Assembly: GCA_964492485.1 (NCBI GenBank)
Contig: CAZBKM010000001.1
Coordinates: 62,001 to 126,000, forward strand
DNA: 64,000 nucleotides
Source of the DNA: UBA5336 sp964492485
Lineage (GTDB): Bacteria; Pseudomonadota; Alphaproteobacteria; Caulobacterales; Hyphomonadaceae
Direction: 5' to 3'
Positions 12,126-20,888 of this stretch are shown here, in pieces. A program made the position numbers and the translations under genes. Each line of letters begins with the position of its first letter. The stretch's first letter is position 1. A model generated the notes under the pieces. The model saw only the letters and a list, made by a program, of their open reading frames with translations. It was not told where the DNA came from and did not search any database.

Positions 12126-12201
12126 GTGCCCTTAGCTCAGTCGGTAGAGCAACTGACTTTTAATCAGTGGGTCACAGGTTCGAATCCTGTAGGGCACACC
12201 A
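12126..12201 (+). tRNA. tRNA-Lys (anticodon TTT)
   Basis: A 76-base cloverleaf: acceptor GTGCCCT pairs with AGGGCAC, the D arm is GCTCAGTCGGTAGAGC, the anticodon stem ACTGA/TCAGT encloses CTTTTAA (anticodon TTT), and the T arm is ACAGG-TTCGAAT-CCTGT. Discriminator A and an encoded CCA follow. It reads on the plus strand between a divergent lipoprotein gene and a converging flavoenzyme gene. Confidence 0.97.
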
Positions 12202-12342
12202 ACGAAATCAACGCCGTGCCACAGCCCGGGCTTGTTGAGATACCGGCATGCTTCGGCACGTTGCGACAGGGGTGCCTGCCCGCCGCGTCCTGCCCGCCGT
12301 GTTCTGCACGCGGCCATACAGTTCGAATGACCGGACGATGCG

Positions 12343-13530
12343 TCAGACCCGGTGGGCGCCTTCGCGTCTGACGTCCTCAAGCGACGGATAGCCATTCACC
12401 GCCATCAGCAAATCGGCTTCCGCAAGCATGCAGCGCAGCACATGGGCCGCTCCGTCAGCGCCGCCGAGCGCAAGCCCATAGGTGTAGGGGCGGCCGATGC
12501 CCACCATTGTGGCACCCAGAGCAATCGCCTTGATCATGTCGGTGCCGGAGCGAACACCGGAGTCAAACAGGACGGGCAAGCCTCCTGCGCCTTCCACGAC
12601 GCCGGGCAACATGTCGATTGCGGCAATCCCTCCATTGGCCTGGCGGCCGCCATGGTTCGAGCAGTAGATGGCGTCAATTCCGTGGTCCGCAGCCTTGCGC
12701 GCATCGTCGGGGTGACAAATTCCCTTCAGGACGATGGGCAGCTTCGTCGTGCTGCGCAGCCAGGCAATGTGGTCCCAGGTCAGCACCTCGCCGAAGATCC
12801 CTGCCCAGGTCAGCGTGGCTGCTGGAATGTCCTCGTGGGCCGGCTTTTGCAGGAGGCTCTGGAAGACCGGATCGGTGAAGTAGTTCTCGAGGACATGGCC
12901 GCGCAACTGGGGGAAGTTGGCGCTCGTCAGGTCACGCGGCCGCCATCCGGTCACCCATGTGTCGAGCGTCACGACCAGCGCCTGGTAACCCGCCTGTTCA
13001 GCCCTGCTGATCAGGCTTTCGGCAACGCCCCTGTGCTTCGGCGTGTAGAGCTGGAAATAGGCCGGCACATCCCCGCAATGGCGGATCACCTCTTCAAGCG
13101 GGTCATTGGCCAGAGTGGAGGCCATGAATGGCACACCTGTCAGGGCCGACGCCTTCGCCGCAGCGATGTCGCCATGGCCATCCTGAGTGCAAATGCCGTT
13201 TACGCCGACCGGGGCCATGAAGGCCGGACTTGGCAGCGTCGTTCCGAACAGGTCGACCGACAGATCCCGGACGCTGCAATCGACCAGCATACGGGGCACC
13301 ATGCCCCAATGATCGAACGCGGCGGCATTTCGGTCCTGGGTCAGTTCGTCGCCACACCCTCCCTGAACATAGCTCAGGACGTGCGGTGGCAGCGCCGATG
13401 TGGCGCGGTCGATCAGATCCGCAAAGCCGATCGGGAATTTCGGGACAACACCATTCAGACCCGCGAAGTAGATCTCGTTCTGGAAGGCGCCATAGACGGG
13501 TGCGTCGGCGCGCTCGTTGCGTCCTGCCAT
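12343..13530 (-). CDS. FMN-dependent alpha-hydroxy-acid oxidase, lactate 2-monooxygenase-like
   Basis: The 395-residue protein is a full-length member of the FMN alpha-hydroxy-acid dehydrogenase/oxidase family. It shows MAPVGVNGICTQDGHGDIAAA, the flavin-lysine region LPIVLKGI, the catalytic-base motif SNHGGRQANGG, and the phosphate-binding VLFDSGVRSGTD and IGRPYTYGLALGG. The sequence around YFTDPVFQSLL and SNHGGRQANGG resembles lactate 2-monooxygenases (L-lactate to acetate and CO2) more than glycolate oxidases, but the substrate cannot be fixed from sequence. It stands alone, with no neighbour in the same pathway. Confidence 0.88.
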   Translation of the reverse strand: MAGRNERADAPVYGAFQNEIYFAGLNGVVPKFPIGFADLIDRATSALPPHVLSYVQGGCGDELTQDRNAAAFDHWGMVPRMLVDCSVRDLSVDLFGTTLPSPAFMAPVGVNGICTQDGHGDIAAAKASALTGVPFMASTLANDPLEEVIRHCGDVPAYFQLYTPKHRGVAESLISRAEQAGYQALVVTLDTWVTGWRPRDLTSANFPQLRGHVLENYFTDPVFQSLLQKPAHEDIPAATLTWAGIFGEVLTWDHIAWLRSTTKLPIVLKGICHPDDARKAADHGIDAIYCSNHGGRQANGGIAAIDMLPGVVEGAGGLPVLFDSGVRSGTDMIKAIALGATMVGIGRPYTYGLALGGADGAAHVLRCMLAEADLLMAVNGYPSLEDVRREGAHRV

Positions 13531-13831
13531 TGTATGTCCTTGCGTCGCGGCTCAAGTGTCCAGCTGTCTGGGCTGCCCGTCAAATCTGCCTCGTGTAAGA
13601 CGGCGCGTCCATCCGAAACGCGGCAGAGACCCAATTGCGCGCAAGGACAGCGCGCTCGCGCGGTTCGGCGGACACCACGGCAAGCTCGCCGGCGATCGCA
13701 TTCAGGTTCGCAGCGCGATCGGAGGGGCGCAATCCGGCGAGGATGTCCGTATTGCAGTCCAGCACGGCGCCCGCCGAACAGGAGGCCGGCCAGGCATAGT
13801 CCCCACGAAGGTCCGGCGACTCACGTCCTCG
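13531..13831. other. Intergenic region, no confident gene
   Basis: Between the flavoenzyme start and the EF-hand gene stop there are 301 bases. The only minus-strand frame of note (13580-13765, GTG start, 61 residues) has no ribosome binding site I trust and no recognisable motif. The region presumably carries the flavoenzyme promoter and the 3' end of the EF-hand transcript. Confidence 0.5.
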
Positions 13832-14260
13832 TTAGCCGGCCTGCATCGTGTCTCGCAGGGTCGTGAGCTCTTCGGCCGAGAGAACCTTGTCGCCGTCGGT
13901 ATCGCCTTCCTCGAAAATCGGGGCTGGCGCATCCATTATTTCGGCTTGCGAGATGCGCCCGTCGCCATCGGTATCGGCGTCCCGAATCCGCGCCAGGCCT
14001 TCACCGAACCTCGCCTTGCCGGGTCCGAATCGGGGGCTGTCATCCTCATCGGCAAAGCCGTCGCCGTTGCGGTCCAGGCGCTCGAACATCGCGGCGCGCA
14101 GGTCCAGCATCTCCTGCCATTCGATCTGGCCGTCGCCGTTCGCATCAGCCTGTGCAAGTCGCTCGACGGATTGGCCCGATGCGGTCCCTGCAAGAGCCAG
14201 CAGGGTCAGGCTTCCCAGCATGGCGAATGCGCCCGAACGGGCTGAACTGACTCTCTTCAT
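13832..14260 (-). CDS. Exported EF-hand calcium-binding protein
   Basis: The ATG at 14260 follows GAGGAG by 8 bases and gives 142 residues with a signal peptide ending near ALAGTASG. Four EF-hand-type loops follow: DANGDGQIEWQE, DRNGDGFADEDD, DTDGDGRISQAE and DTDGDKVLSAEE. The first and third match the calcium-loop consensus best; the fourth has Lys at the sixth position. Such small periplasmic EF-hand proteins are common in Caulobacterales and presumably buffer or sense calcium. It is divergent from the autotransporter gene, and the autotransporter passenger may also bind calcium, but that link is speculation. Confidence 0.88.
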   Translation of the reverse strand: MKRVSSARSGAFAMLGSLTLLALAGTASGQSVERLAQADANGDGQIEWQEMLDLRAAMFERLDRNGDGFADEDDSPRFGPGKARFGEGLARIRDADTDGDGRISQAEIMDAPAPIFEEGDTDGDKVLSAEELTTLRDTMQAG

Positions 14261-14562
14261 GGTCGCGATCTCCTCGGAGGTGAGCCATTCGCTGTAATGA
14301 GGCATATTAAACGTGTAAATGGACGATGTCAGTTGCCGCCTTCGGCTGTGCCCGGATCAGGATCAACCCCAGGATCAATGGCGCACGTCTACGCGGTATC
14401 CCTGATGCTGCGGAAAGGCGAGATCCGCACCGCGCTCGAACCGCACGACCGTCGATAACGACCAGAACGGGAGAAAAGCCACGAAACGAGCTTCAGTTGA
14501 TTTATTGATATGGCCGACCTAAACCGACTCCCTGACTTTTCAAGCAGAGGGAGCGATGCGCC
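14261..14562. other. Divergent intergenic region between EF-hand gene and autotransporter
   Basis: These 302 bases hold the ribosome binding sites of both divergent genes (GAGGAG for the EF-hand gene, AGAGGGAG for the autotransporter). They must contain both promoters, possibly with a shared regulator. An AT-richer patch around 14495-14512 is the most promoter-like stretch. I see no convincing palindrome or RNA gene. Confidence 0.5.
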
Positions 14563-17500
14563 ATGGCCGCGAAACTTGTCGAAAGATGTCTGGCGACGAC
14601 GGCCCTTGCCGGGGTGTTCCTGGCCGGAGGCTACGGCCGCATCGCGAGTGCGCAGGAAAACACGTATTCAGCGGACCGTGCGGCAGGAACGGACGGCACT
14701 TTCACCTTCTCGGACGCGGTTACCGGAACCAATAACCAGCAGACCTTTGACTATCAGGCGGGTGGTAACCTCTCGCTGTCTTTCCTTGAGGGGTTCACGC
14801 TGAACAACAGCGTGCTCGTGACAATCGGCGAGGATGTGACGAGCGACGTGACCATCTCCGGCCCGGAACCCGAAGGGGGTGCGACGGATCCCTCGTTCGA
14901 GATTTCTGAATCGGCAGGCAGCAACCATGCGTTACGCGTACACCATTCCGGTGCCGGCTCCGTCGCTGTGGACACATCGGCAGGCGCGATCAGCAGCGCT
15001 GGGGGCAATCTCCACGGTGTCTACGTCCATCGAGGAGTCGATACGACAGGCGGTGATATCACGCTTACCCTGGGCGATGTGTCAGCTGGCGGAACGGGCG
15101 GAAACGCTGTTTTGGTCGCTCAGAGGACCCTCGGCGATGTCAAGGTCGACACCACCGCAGGGGCCATCACCAGTTCGGGCGGTTATGGCGTTTATGTCTA
15201 CCGCGCCGACGCCGACACTGAAGATGCGCAGGCGGGCGACGTTTCGATCACCACGGCGAACGTGACTGCAGAGGACGAGGCGGTCCGGGTTCGTCATAAT
15301 GGTTCGGGTGCGGTCACCGTGACGACGAGCAGCGGAACTCTGGAGAGCACTGCCGGGCGCGGCATAAGTTTGAGCTTGGGTTCGTCGGCATCTGACGATG
15401 CAAACGTGACAAGCGGCGTGATCACAGCGGCGGAAACCGGCGTTTACCTATCTCATGAGGGGACCGGCAACGTCACGGTCGACACCAGCGCAGGGGCCGT
15501 CACCAGTTCGAGCGGTTATGGCGTTTATGTCTACCGGTCCAACCTCGACATTGAAGATGCGCAGACGGGCGACGTCTCGATCACCACGGCGAACGTGACC
15601 GCAGAGGACGAGGCCGTCCGGGTTCGTCATGAAGGTTCCGGCGCGGTCACCGTGACGACGAGCAGCGGAACTCTGACGAGCAATGACGGGCGCGGCATCG
15701 ACATCAAGCGCGAGGCCGGAACCCAAGGCGCGGTCACCGTCACTGCGGGGGCTGTGACCAGTGCCAAGGATAGTGTCCTGGTGACCCATTACGGGTCGGG
15801 TTCGATCACGGTCAACACCACCGCAGGGGCCGTCACCAGTTCGGGCGGTCATGGCGTTTATGTCTACCTGTCCAACCTCGACACTGAAGGTGCGCAGACG
15901 GGCGACGTCTCGATCACCACGGCGAACGTGACCGCAGAGGACGAGGCCGTCCGGGTTCGTCATGAAGGTTCCGGCGCGGTCACCGTGACGACGAGCAGCG
16001 GAACTCTGACGAGCAATGACGGGCGCGGCATCGACATCAAGCGCGAGGCCGGAACCCAAGGCGCGGTCACCGTCACTGCGGGGGCTGTGACTGCGAATGG
16101 AGACGCCGTTCGCGTCTTTCACTACGGTGTGGGTCAGGTCACAGTCGATAGCCGCGCCGGTGCGCTTGAGAGCACGGGTGGATACGGCGTTTATGTTTAC
16201 CGGGCCGACGCGGACATCGACGCAACGGAGACCACGCCTGCCCAGCCGACGGGCGATGTCTCGATTATTACGGATCACGTATCGGCGTCGGGCCAAGCTG
16301 TCCTTGTCGACCAGCATGGCGGCGGCAATGTCTCCATAGATACGACGAACGGTGACCTGTCCAGTACAGGGGGGCAGGGCCTCGACGTGACGCATGAGGC
16401 GGCTGGGGATATCTCGATTTTCACGGGTAATGTGACGGCGGCGGCCCAGGCCGTGAAACTCCGCCACAACGGCACGGGCAACGTTTCCGTAGATGCGACG
16501 GGCGGTGATCTGAGCGGGGTCATTGGCCTTGACGTGCAACATACGGGGGAAGGCGACGTTACGGTCAGGACCGGCGCGGTAACCAGTGCCTCGGACGGCG
16601 TCTATGTGACTCATTACGGGTCGGGTTCGATCACGGTGGACACGACCGCCGGCCGCATTCTGGCCGAGGTTCCGGAGGTCGATCCTGCGGAGGCGGCGGA
16701 AGGCGAGGCGACCGGCGAGGACGCGGCGGACCCGTCGGCGCGCGGGGTCTATGCCTATCTTGCTGGCGACGGCGACATCTCGATCAGCACGGCGGGCGTG
16801 ACCGCGACCGACGAGGCGGTGCGCGCCTATGTCAAGGGTGCGGGGTCGATCTCGGTCGACACGAGCGGCGGCGCGGTCGTCAGCGACGGCGAGCAGGCGA
16901 TCGATCTTCTCGCCAACGGCGACGGTGCCCTCAGCGTCACCACGGATGATGTCACGGCCGATGAGGAGGCGATCCGCATCCATCATTACGGCGCGGGCGA
17001 TATCACGGTCGACACCACGGCTGGGGATGTCGGCAGCGACTACGACCGGGGCGCGTATGTGTTCAAGGAAGGGGCAGGCGGCATCGATGTGAGGGTCGGT
17101 GACGTGACGGCCTATGATGAGGCTCTGGACATCGATCATTACAGTGGCTCGGGTGACGTCACGATCGATACCTCCGACGGCACCCTGACCAGTAAGTACG
17201 AAAGCGCCCTGCTCGTGCGCGTGCGCGAGTATGTGGCCGATGCCGACGATAACGGCGTGATCGATACGGGCAATGTCAAGATCGTCACGGGTAAGGTTGA
17301 GTCCTATGAACATGCCATCGACGTTCGCCATGAGCGGGCAGGAACCCTGACGATCAATTCGACCGGGGGCGGCCTTACGAGCAAGTACGGTGCCGGGATC
17401 GAGCTGATCCTCGGGGCGGCTGCGGGCGATGCGTTCGTGACCAGCGGTGACATCACGGCTGAGGACGAAGGGATCAATGTCTATCATTACGGCACGGGCG

Positions 17501-20500
17501 ACGTCACGGTGGACATGACGGCCGGCGCGGTGAGCAGCACGTCGGAACAGGGTCTCTATCTGGGCCACGACGGTGTGGGGGACGTGGTCGTGCGGACCGG
17601 CCGGATCGTTTCGTATGAAGAGGCTGTCCAGGTCGATCACTCGGGAACGGGAACCGTGTCTGTGGACACGACGGCGGCCGCCGTTGAGAGCACCGGAGAT
17701 TCCGGGCTCAGCCTCTTCGCGACCGGAGCGGTGACGGACGTTACGGTCGAGACCGGCAACGTTTCGGCCCATTATGACGGCGTCTTCGTCGACCATGCTG
17801 GCGTGGGTTCGCTGCGTGTCGACACCACCGGAGGTTCGGTCCAAAGCCTCTATGGCGACGGCGTCGATCTGATCGCCGGGGCCGGAACGTCCGGCGTTGT
17901 GCTGGAGACCGCCGACGTCACCGCCCTCGACGAGGCGGTCCAGGTCTATAACCTCGGGTCTGGACAGGTCACGGTCGACACGATCGCGGGCGCTGTTGAG
18001 AGCCGCAACGAACAGGCGATGTATGTCTACGCCTCCGGCGCGTCGGACGTGGAGATCCGGACCGGCGATGTTGCCGGTTATGAGGAAGGCATTCTGGTGC
18101 GGCATGCCGGATCCGGCGCGGTCACGTTGGATACGACGGCGGGGAAGGTAACCAGTGCCTATCAGGAAGGCCTGTTCATTAGGGCGGAAGCGGCCAATAC
18201 CATAAATCTCGAAGCGGCGGGCGTGTCCGCCTATGAAGATGCGGTCAGGGTGACCCATGAAGGCACGGGCAACATCACGGTCGACACCACCGCCGGGGCA
18301 GTCGTGAGCAGTACGAACCGGGGCGTCCATGTCGACCGGCCGGTCTCCGAAACAGGGGCCGCGGTGAGCGGCGACGTTACGGTCAGGACCGGCGCGGTAA
18401 CCAGTGCCTCGGACGGCGTCTATGTGACTCATTACGGGTCGGGTTCGATCACGGTGGACACGACCGCCGGCCGCATTCTGGCCGAGGTTCCGGAGGTCGA
18501 TCCTGCGGAGGCGGCGGAAGGCGAGGCGACCGGCGAGGACGCGGCGGACCCGTCGGCGCGCGGGGTCTATGCCTATCTTGCTGGCGACGGCGACATCTCG
18601 ATCAGCACGGCGGGCGTGACCGCGACCGACGAGGCGGTGCGCGCCTATGTCAAGGGTGCGGGGTCGATCTCGGTCGACACGAGCGGCGGCGCGGTCGTCA
18701 GCGACGGCGAGCAGGCGATCGATCTTCTCGCCAACGGCGACGGTGCCCTCAGCGTCACCACGGATGATGTCACGGCCGATGAGGAGGCGATCCGCATCCA
18801 TCATTACGGCGCGGGCGATATCACGGTCGACACCACGGCCGGGGATGTCGTCAGCGTGAAAGAGAAGGGACTGGCCCTCTACGGTTCCGGCGGTGCGATT
18901 GCGGCGCGTGTGGGCAATGTCGCCGGATCGGCGACCGCTGATGGCGTCTATCTCCGGCTTGCCCCGCCATCGGACGTCGATGTTTCGGGCACGCGTGGGA
19001 CCGGTTCTGTCGACGTTGCGGCCGGCGCTACGGTCTCGGGGGGCGATGCAGGCATTTCGGTTGCTCTGGTCGGCGCGCCTCGATCGTCGATCGATACGCC
19101 CGACGTCCGGATCGCGATCGGCGCGGGAGCCTCGGTCTCGGGATCGGTGGACGCCATCGAAATCATTCGCGAGCGGGCGGCGGATGGCACCTTCAGCCCG
19201 CTCGGACGGGTCGAGATCGACAATGCGGGGACGCTGTCCAACGCGTCGGGGGCGGCCAATGCCGTTGCGCTCCGGTCGATCCTGATAGACGCGCCGAGCG
19301 ATCCGGCAACGGACTCGGCGGCGACCCAGCCATCCGCAAGCGGGCGGCTTGGCCCGGCCGCCGAAACGGCCGCATCCAACGGGCTGCTCCTGCGAAACAG
19401 CGGAACGTTGATTGGCGGGCTGTCTCTGGGCAACAGCGATGACGTGGTGGTCAATACCGGCCGCTGGGTCATCGCCGGCAGCGTGTCGGACTTTGGCGGC
19501 GGGGCCGACCGGGTCGAGATTTCACAGGGAGGGACGCTGGTCCTGGCACAGGATGGCGACGTGGCCGAAGCCACGGTGCTGAACGGTCTTGAGCGTCTGG
19601 AGATCAGTGGAACCGTTGACCTTCGTGATGGCGGAACGGGCGACACGCTGACCATTGAAGGGGATGTGGTTGTTGCCGGTGGCACGATCCTGCTCGAGGT
19701 CGACCTGACGGGGGACAGCGCGGCCTTCGACGGGATCCGCATCGATGGCGATCTGGAGGGCATCGACACAGGCACCGTTGATGTCAGCCTTGTGGGCACG
19801 GGTGCGCCGACCGGAAACGGTCAGAATGACGGTCTGTCCCTGATCGACGTATCGGGCGAGGGGGGCTTCGAGACAGGCGGATTCCGCCTCGGCGAAACCG
19901 TTCAGAGCGGGCTCTACCTCTATGACGATCTCGTCCTGGGCACCGACGGCGTCTGGCGCCTTCAGTCTCAACTGATCCCGACAGCGGCCGCGTTCGACGT
20001 CCTGCTGGCGAGCCTTGCCGAACAGTCGCCAGGCCTGTCCTATCAGGCCAGACGGGGCGGTGTGCAGGCGACCGGGTCGGGCCGCCTGTCGGCCTGGACG
20101 CTGCTGTCTGCACAGGGTCATGAGGGCGATGCCTCGGCATCATCCCAAGGCGTGGGATTCGAACAGAGTGGTGAACAGGCCCTGTTCGGCGTCGATATGC
20201 GGCTTGGCGCCGGGATCGTTGCGAGCGCGTTCTGGGAGGCGGGACTGCACGATGTCGACTATGAGTCCGACTTCGGGTCCGGCGAGATGGAAAGCCATGT
20301 CTCGGGGTTGGGCGCAGCACTGACCTATGTCGGCCAGGGCGAGCGGACGTTCATAGACGCGCAGGTTCGCCATACCGATTACGATCTGAAGCTGACCGGA
20401 CTGCCGACCCAGTTGGACGCATCGCGCTGGATGGTCTCGCTCGAGGCTGGTCATCGCTTCGACCTGGGCGGCGGCTGGCAGGTTGTTCCGCAGCTTCAGG

Positions 20501-20883
20501 CCACACGGTCGGTGTTCGATATCGGCGATCTGGACGCCACCACCTATGGCGAAGGCCTGGTCGTCGAAGAGGCCGACAGTCTTCGCCTGCGCGCCGGTGG
20601 CGTCGTCGAGCGGATGTGGCAGACACCTGGAGGGCTCGAGCACGCCGTCTGGGTCAGTGCCGACGCCACGCGGGAGCTGGAGGACGCCTTCATTAGCCGG
20701 ATCAGCGCCCAGGGGCAGGCTCTGTCGCTCGAGCGCGCGCTGGAGGATGAGTGGGCGACTTTCGGACTTGGCGCGCGCTTTGGCGTGAACGCCCATGCGA
20801 CCGCGTTTGCGAGCCTCGGTTCGCGGGTCGGCGGCGACGACACGACGACCCAGGGCCGTTTCGGCTTCGCGCTTCGCTGGTGA
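14563..20883 (+). CDS. Giant repeat-containing autotransporter (type Va secretion)
   Basis: The 2106-residue protein has a signal peptide (residues 1-~31, ending RIASA). Its passenger (~35-1790) is built from degenerate ~30-residue repeats around GxVTVDTTAGAVxSxxGxGVYV and ITTANVTAxDEAVRVRHxGSG, which should form a long parallel beta-helix on the cell surface. A C-terminal autotransporter beta-barrel (~1840-2106) starts near GRLSAWTLLSAQG and ends RFGFALRW with the terminal aromatic residue needed for outer-membrane assembly. Internal DNA repeats are exact and in frame. The passenger is acidic and Thr/Val/Gly-rich with almost no Cys. Its ligand is unknown; adhesion or cell-cell contact is the usual role. 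The next gene begins 5 bases after the stop, so they are co-transcribed. Confidence 0.93.
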   Translation: MAAKLVERCLATTALAGVFLAGGYGRIASAQENTYSADRAAGTDGTFTFSDAVTGTNNQQTFDYQAGGNLSLSFLEGFTLNNSVLVTIGEDVTSDVTISGPEPEGGATDPSFEISESAGSNHALRVHHSGAGSVAVDTSAGAISSAGGNLHGVYVHRGVDTTGGDITLTLGDVSAGGTGGNAVLVAQRTLGDVKVDTTAGAITSSGGYGVYVYRADADTEDAQAGDVSITTANVTAEDEAVRVRHNGSGAVTVTTSSGTLESTAGRGISLSLGSSASDDANVTSGVITAAETGVYLSHEGTGNVTVDTSAGAVTSSSGYGVYVYRSNLDIEDAQTGDVSITTANVTAEDEAVRVRHEGSGAVTVTTSSGTLTSNDGRGIDIKREAGTQGAVTVTAGAVTSAKDSVLVTHYGSGSITVNTTAGAVTSSGGHGVYVYLSNLDTEGAQTGDVSITTANVTAEDEAVRVRHEGSGAVTVTTSSGTLTSNDGRGIDIKREAGTQGAVTVTAGAVTANGDAVRVFHYGVGQVTVDSRAGALESTGGYGVYVYRADADIDATETTPAQPTGDVSIITDHVSASGQAVLVDQHGGGNVSIDTTNGDLSSTGGQGLDVTHEAAGDISIFTGNVTAAAQAVKLRHNGTGNVSVDATGGDLSGVIGLDVQHTGEGDVTVRTGAVTSASDGVYVTHYGSGSITVDTTAGRILAEVPEVDPAEAAEGEATGEDAADPSARGVYAYLAGDGDISISTAGVTATDEAVRAYVKGAGSISVDTSGGAVVSDGEQAIDLLANGDGALSVTTDDVTADEEAIRIHHYGAGDITVDTTAGDVGSDYDRGAYVFKEGAGGIDVRVGDVTAYDEALDIDHYSGSGDVTIDTSDGTLTSKYESALLVRVREYVADADDNGVIDTGNVKIVTGKVESYEHAIDVRHERAGTLTINSTGGGLTSKYGAGIELILGAAAGDAFVTSGDITAEDEGINVYHYGTGDVTVDMTAGAVSSTSEQGLYLGHDGVGDVVVRTGRIVSYEEAVQVDHSGTGTVSVDTTAAAVESTGDSGLSLFATGAVTDVTVETGNVSAHYDGVFVDHAGVGSLRVDTTGGSVQSLYGDGVDLIAGAGTSGVVLETADVTALDEAVQVYNLGSGQVTVDTIAGAVESRNEQAMYVYASGASDVEIRTGDVAGYEEGILVRHAGSGAVTLDTTAGKVTSAYQEGLFIRAEAANTINLEAAGVSAYEDAVRVTHEGTGNITVDTTAGAVVSSTNRGVHVDRPVSETGAAVSGDVTVRTGAVTSASDGVYVTHYGSGSITVDTTAGRILAEVPEVDPAEAAEGEATGEDAADPSARGVYAYLAGDGDISISTAGVTATDEAVRAYVKGAGSISVDTSGGAVVSDGEQAIDLLANGDGALSVTTDDVTADEEAIRIHHYGAGDITVDTTAGDVVSVKEKGLALYGSGGAIAARVGNVAGSATADGVYLRLAPPSDVDVSGTRGTGSVDVAAGATVSGGDAGISVALVGAPRSSIDTPDVRIAIGAGASVSGSVDAIEIIRERAADGTFSPLGRVEIDNAGTLSNASGAANAVALRSILIDAPSDPATDSAATQPSASGRLGPAAETAASNGLLLRNSGTLIGGLSLGNSDDVVVNTGRWVIAGSVSDFGGGADRVEISQGGTLVLAQDGDVAEATVLNGLERLEISGTVDLRDGGTGDTLTIEGDVVVAGGTILLEVDLTGDSAAFDGIRIDGDLEGIDTGTVDVSLVGTGAPTGNGQNDGLSLIDVSGEGGFETGGFRLGETVQSGLYLYDDLVLGTDGVWRLQSQLIPTAAAFDVLLASLAEQSPGLSYQARRGGVQATGSGRLSAWTLLSAQGHEGDASASSQGVGFEQSGEQALFGVDMRLGAGIVASAFWEAGLHDVDYESDFGSGEMESHVSGLGAALTYVGQGERTFIDAQVRHTDYDLKLTGLPTQLDASRWMVSLEAGHRFDLGGGWQVVPQLQATRSVFDIGDLDATTYGEGLVVEEADSLRLRAGGVVERMWQTPGGLEHAVWVSADATRELEDAFISRISAQGQALSLERALEDEWATFGLGARFGVNAHATAFASLGSRVGGDDTTTQGRFGFALRW
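15558..15758 (+). repeat. In-frame direct repeat A, copy 1 (201 bp) in the autotransporter
   Basis: This block encodes the run from QTGDVSITTANV through GTQGAVTVTAGAV and appears base-for-base identical to 15891-16091. The offset is 333 bases (111 codons), so recombination between the copies would delete 111 residues without breaking the frame. Confidence 0.9.
15891..16091 (+). repeat. In-frame direct repeat A, copy 2 (201 bp)
   Basis: This is the second copy of the block at 15558-15758, identical by eye over its length. Outside it the two units diverge quickly (ASDAKDSV-type versus ANGDAVRV-type continuations), which suggests a recent segmental duplication or gene conversion in an older repeat array. 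Confidence 0.9.
16552..17021 (+). repeat. In-frame direct repeat B, copy 1 (~470 bp)
   Basis: This segment encodes GDVTVRTGAVTSASDG through AGDITVDTTAGDV, including the unusual acidic insert VPEVDPAEAAEGEATGEDA. It is identical by eye to 18370-18839. The offset is 1818 bases, exactly 606 codons. The first difference is T at 17022 versus C at 18840. Confidence 0.9.
18370..18839 (+). repeat. In-frame direct repeat B, copy 2 (~470 bp)
   Basis: Second copy of the segment at 16552-17021. Long identity including third codon positions, flanked by diverged repeats, points to recent duplication or ongoing gene conversion rather than selection on protein alone. Confidence 0.9.
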
Positions 20884-20888
20884 CACGG

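Noticed and set aside
12126..12371. Open frame starting inside tRNA-Lys
   Set aside because: Its first residues (LAQSVEQLTFNQWVTGSNPVGHT) are a classic translation of a tRNA gene, not a protein.
13580..13765. 61-codon frame between the flavoenzyme and EF-hand genes
   Set aside because: GTG start without ribosome binding site, no motif, and an upstream in-frame stop without a better start.
15448..18804. Very long open frame (1118 codons) antisense to the autotransporter
   Set aside because: It mirrors the codon structure and internal repeats of the sense gene, has no plausible ribosome binding site or recognisable domain, and is expected from GC-rich repeats without antisense stops.
15000..18850. 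Regularly spaced repeats considered as a CRISPR array
   Set aside because: The repeats are coding, in frame, of variable length and spacing, and belong to a beta-helix passenger; no cas genes are present.
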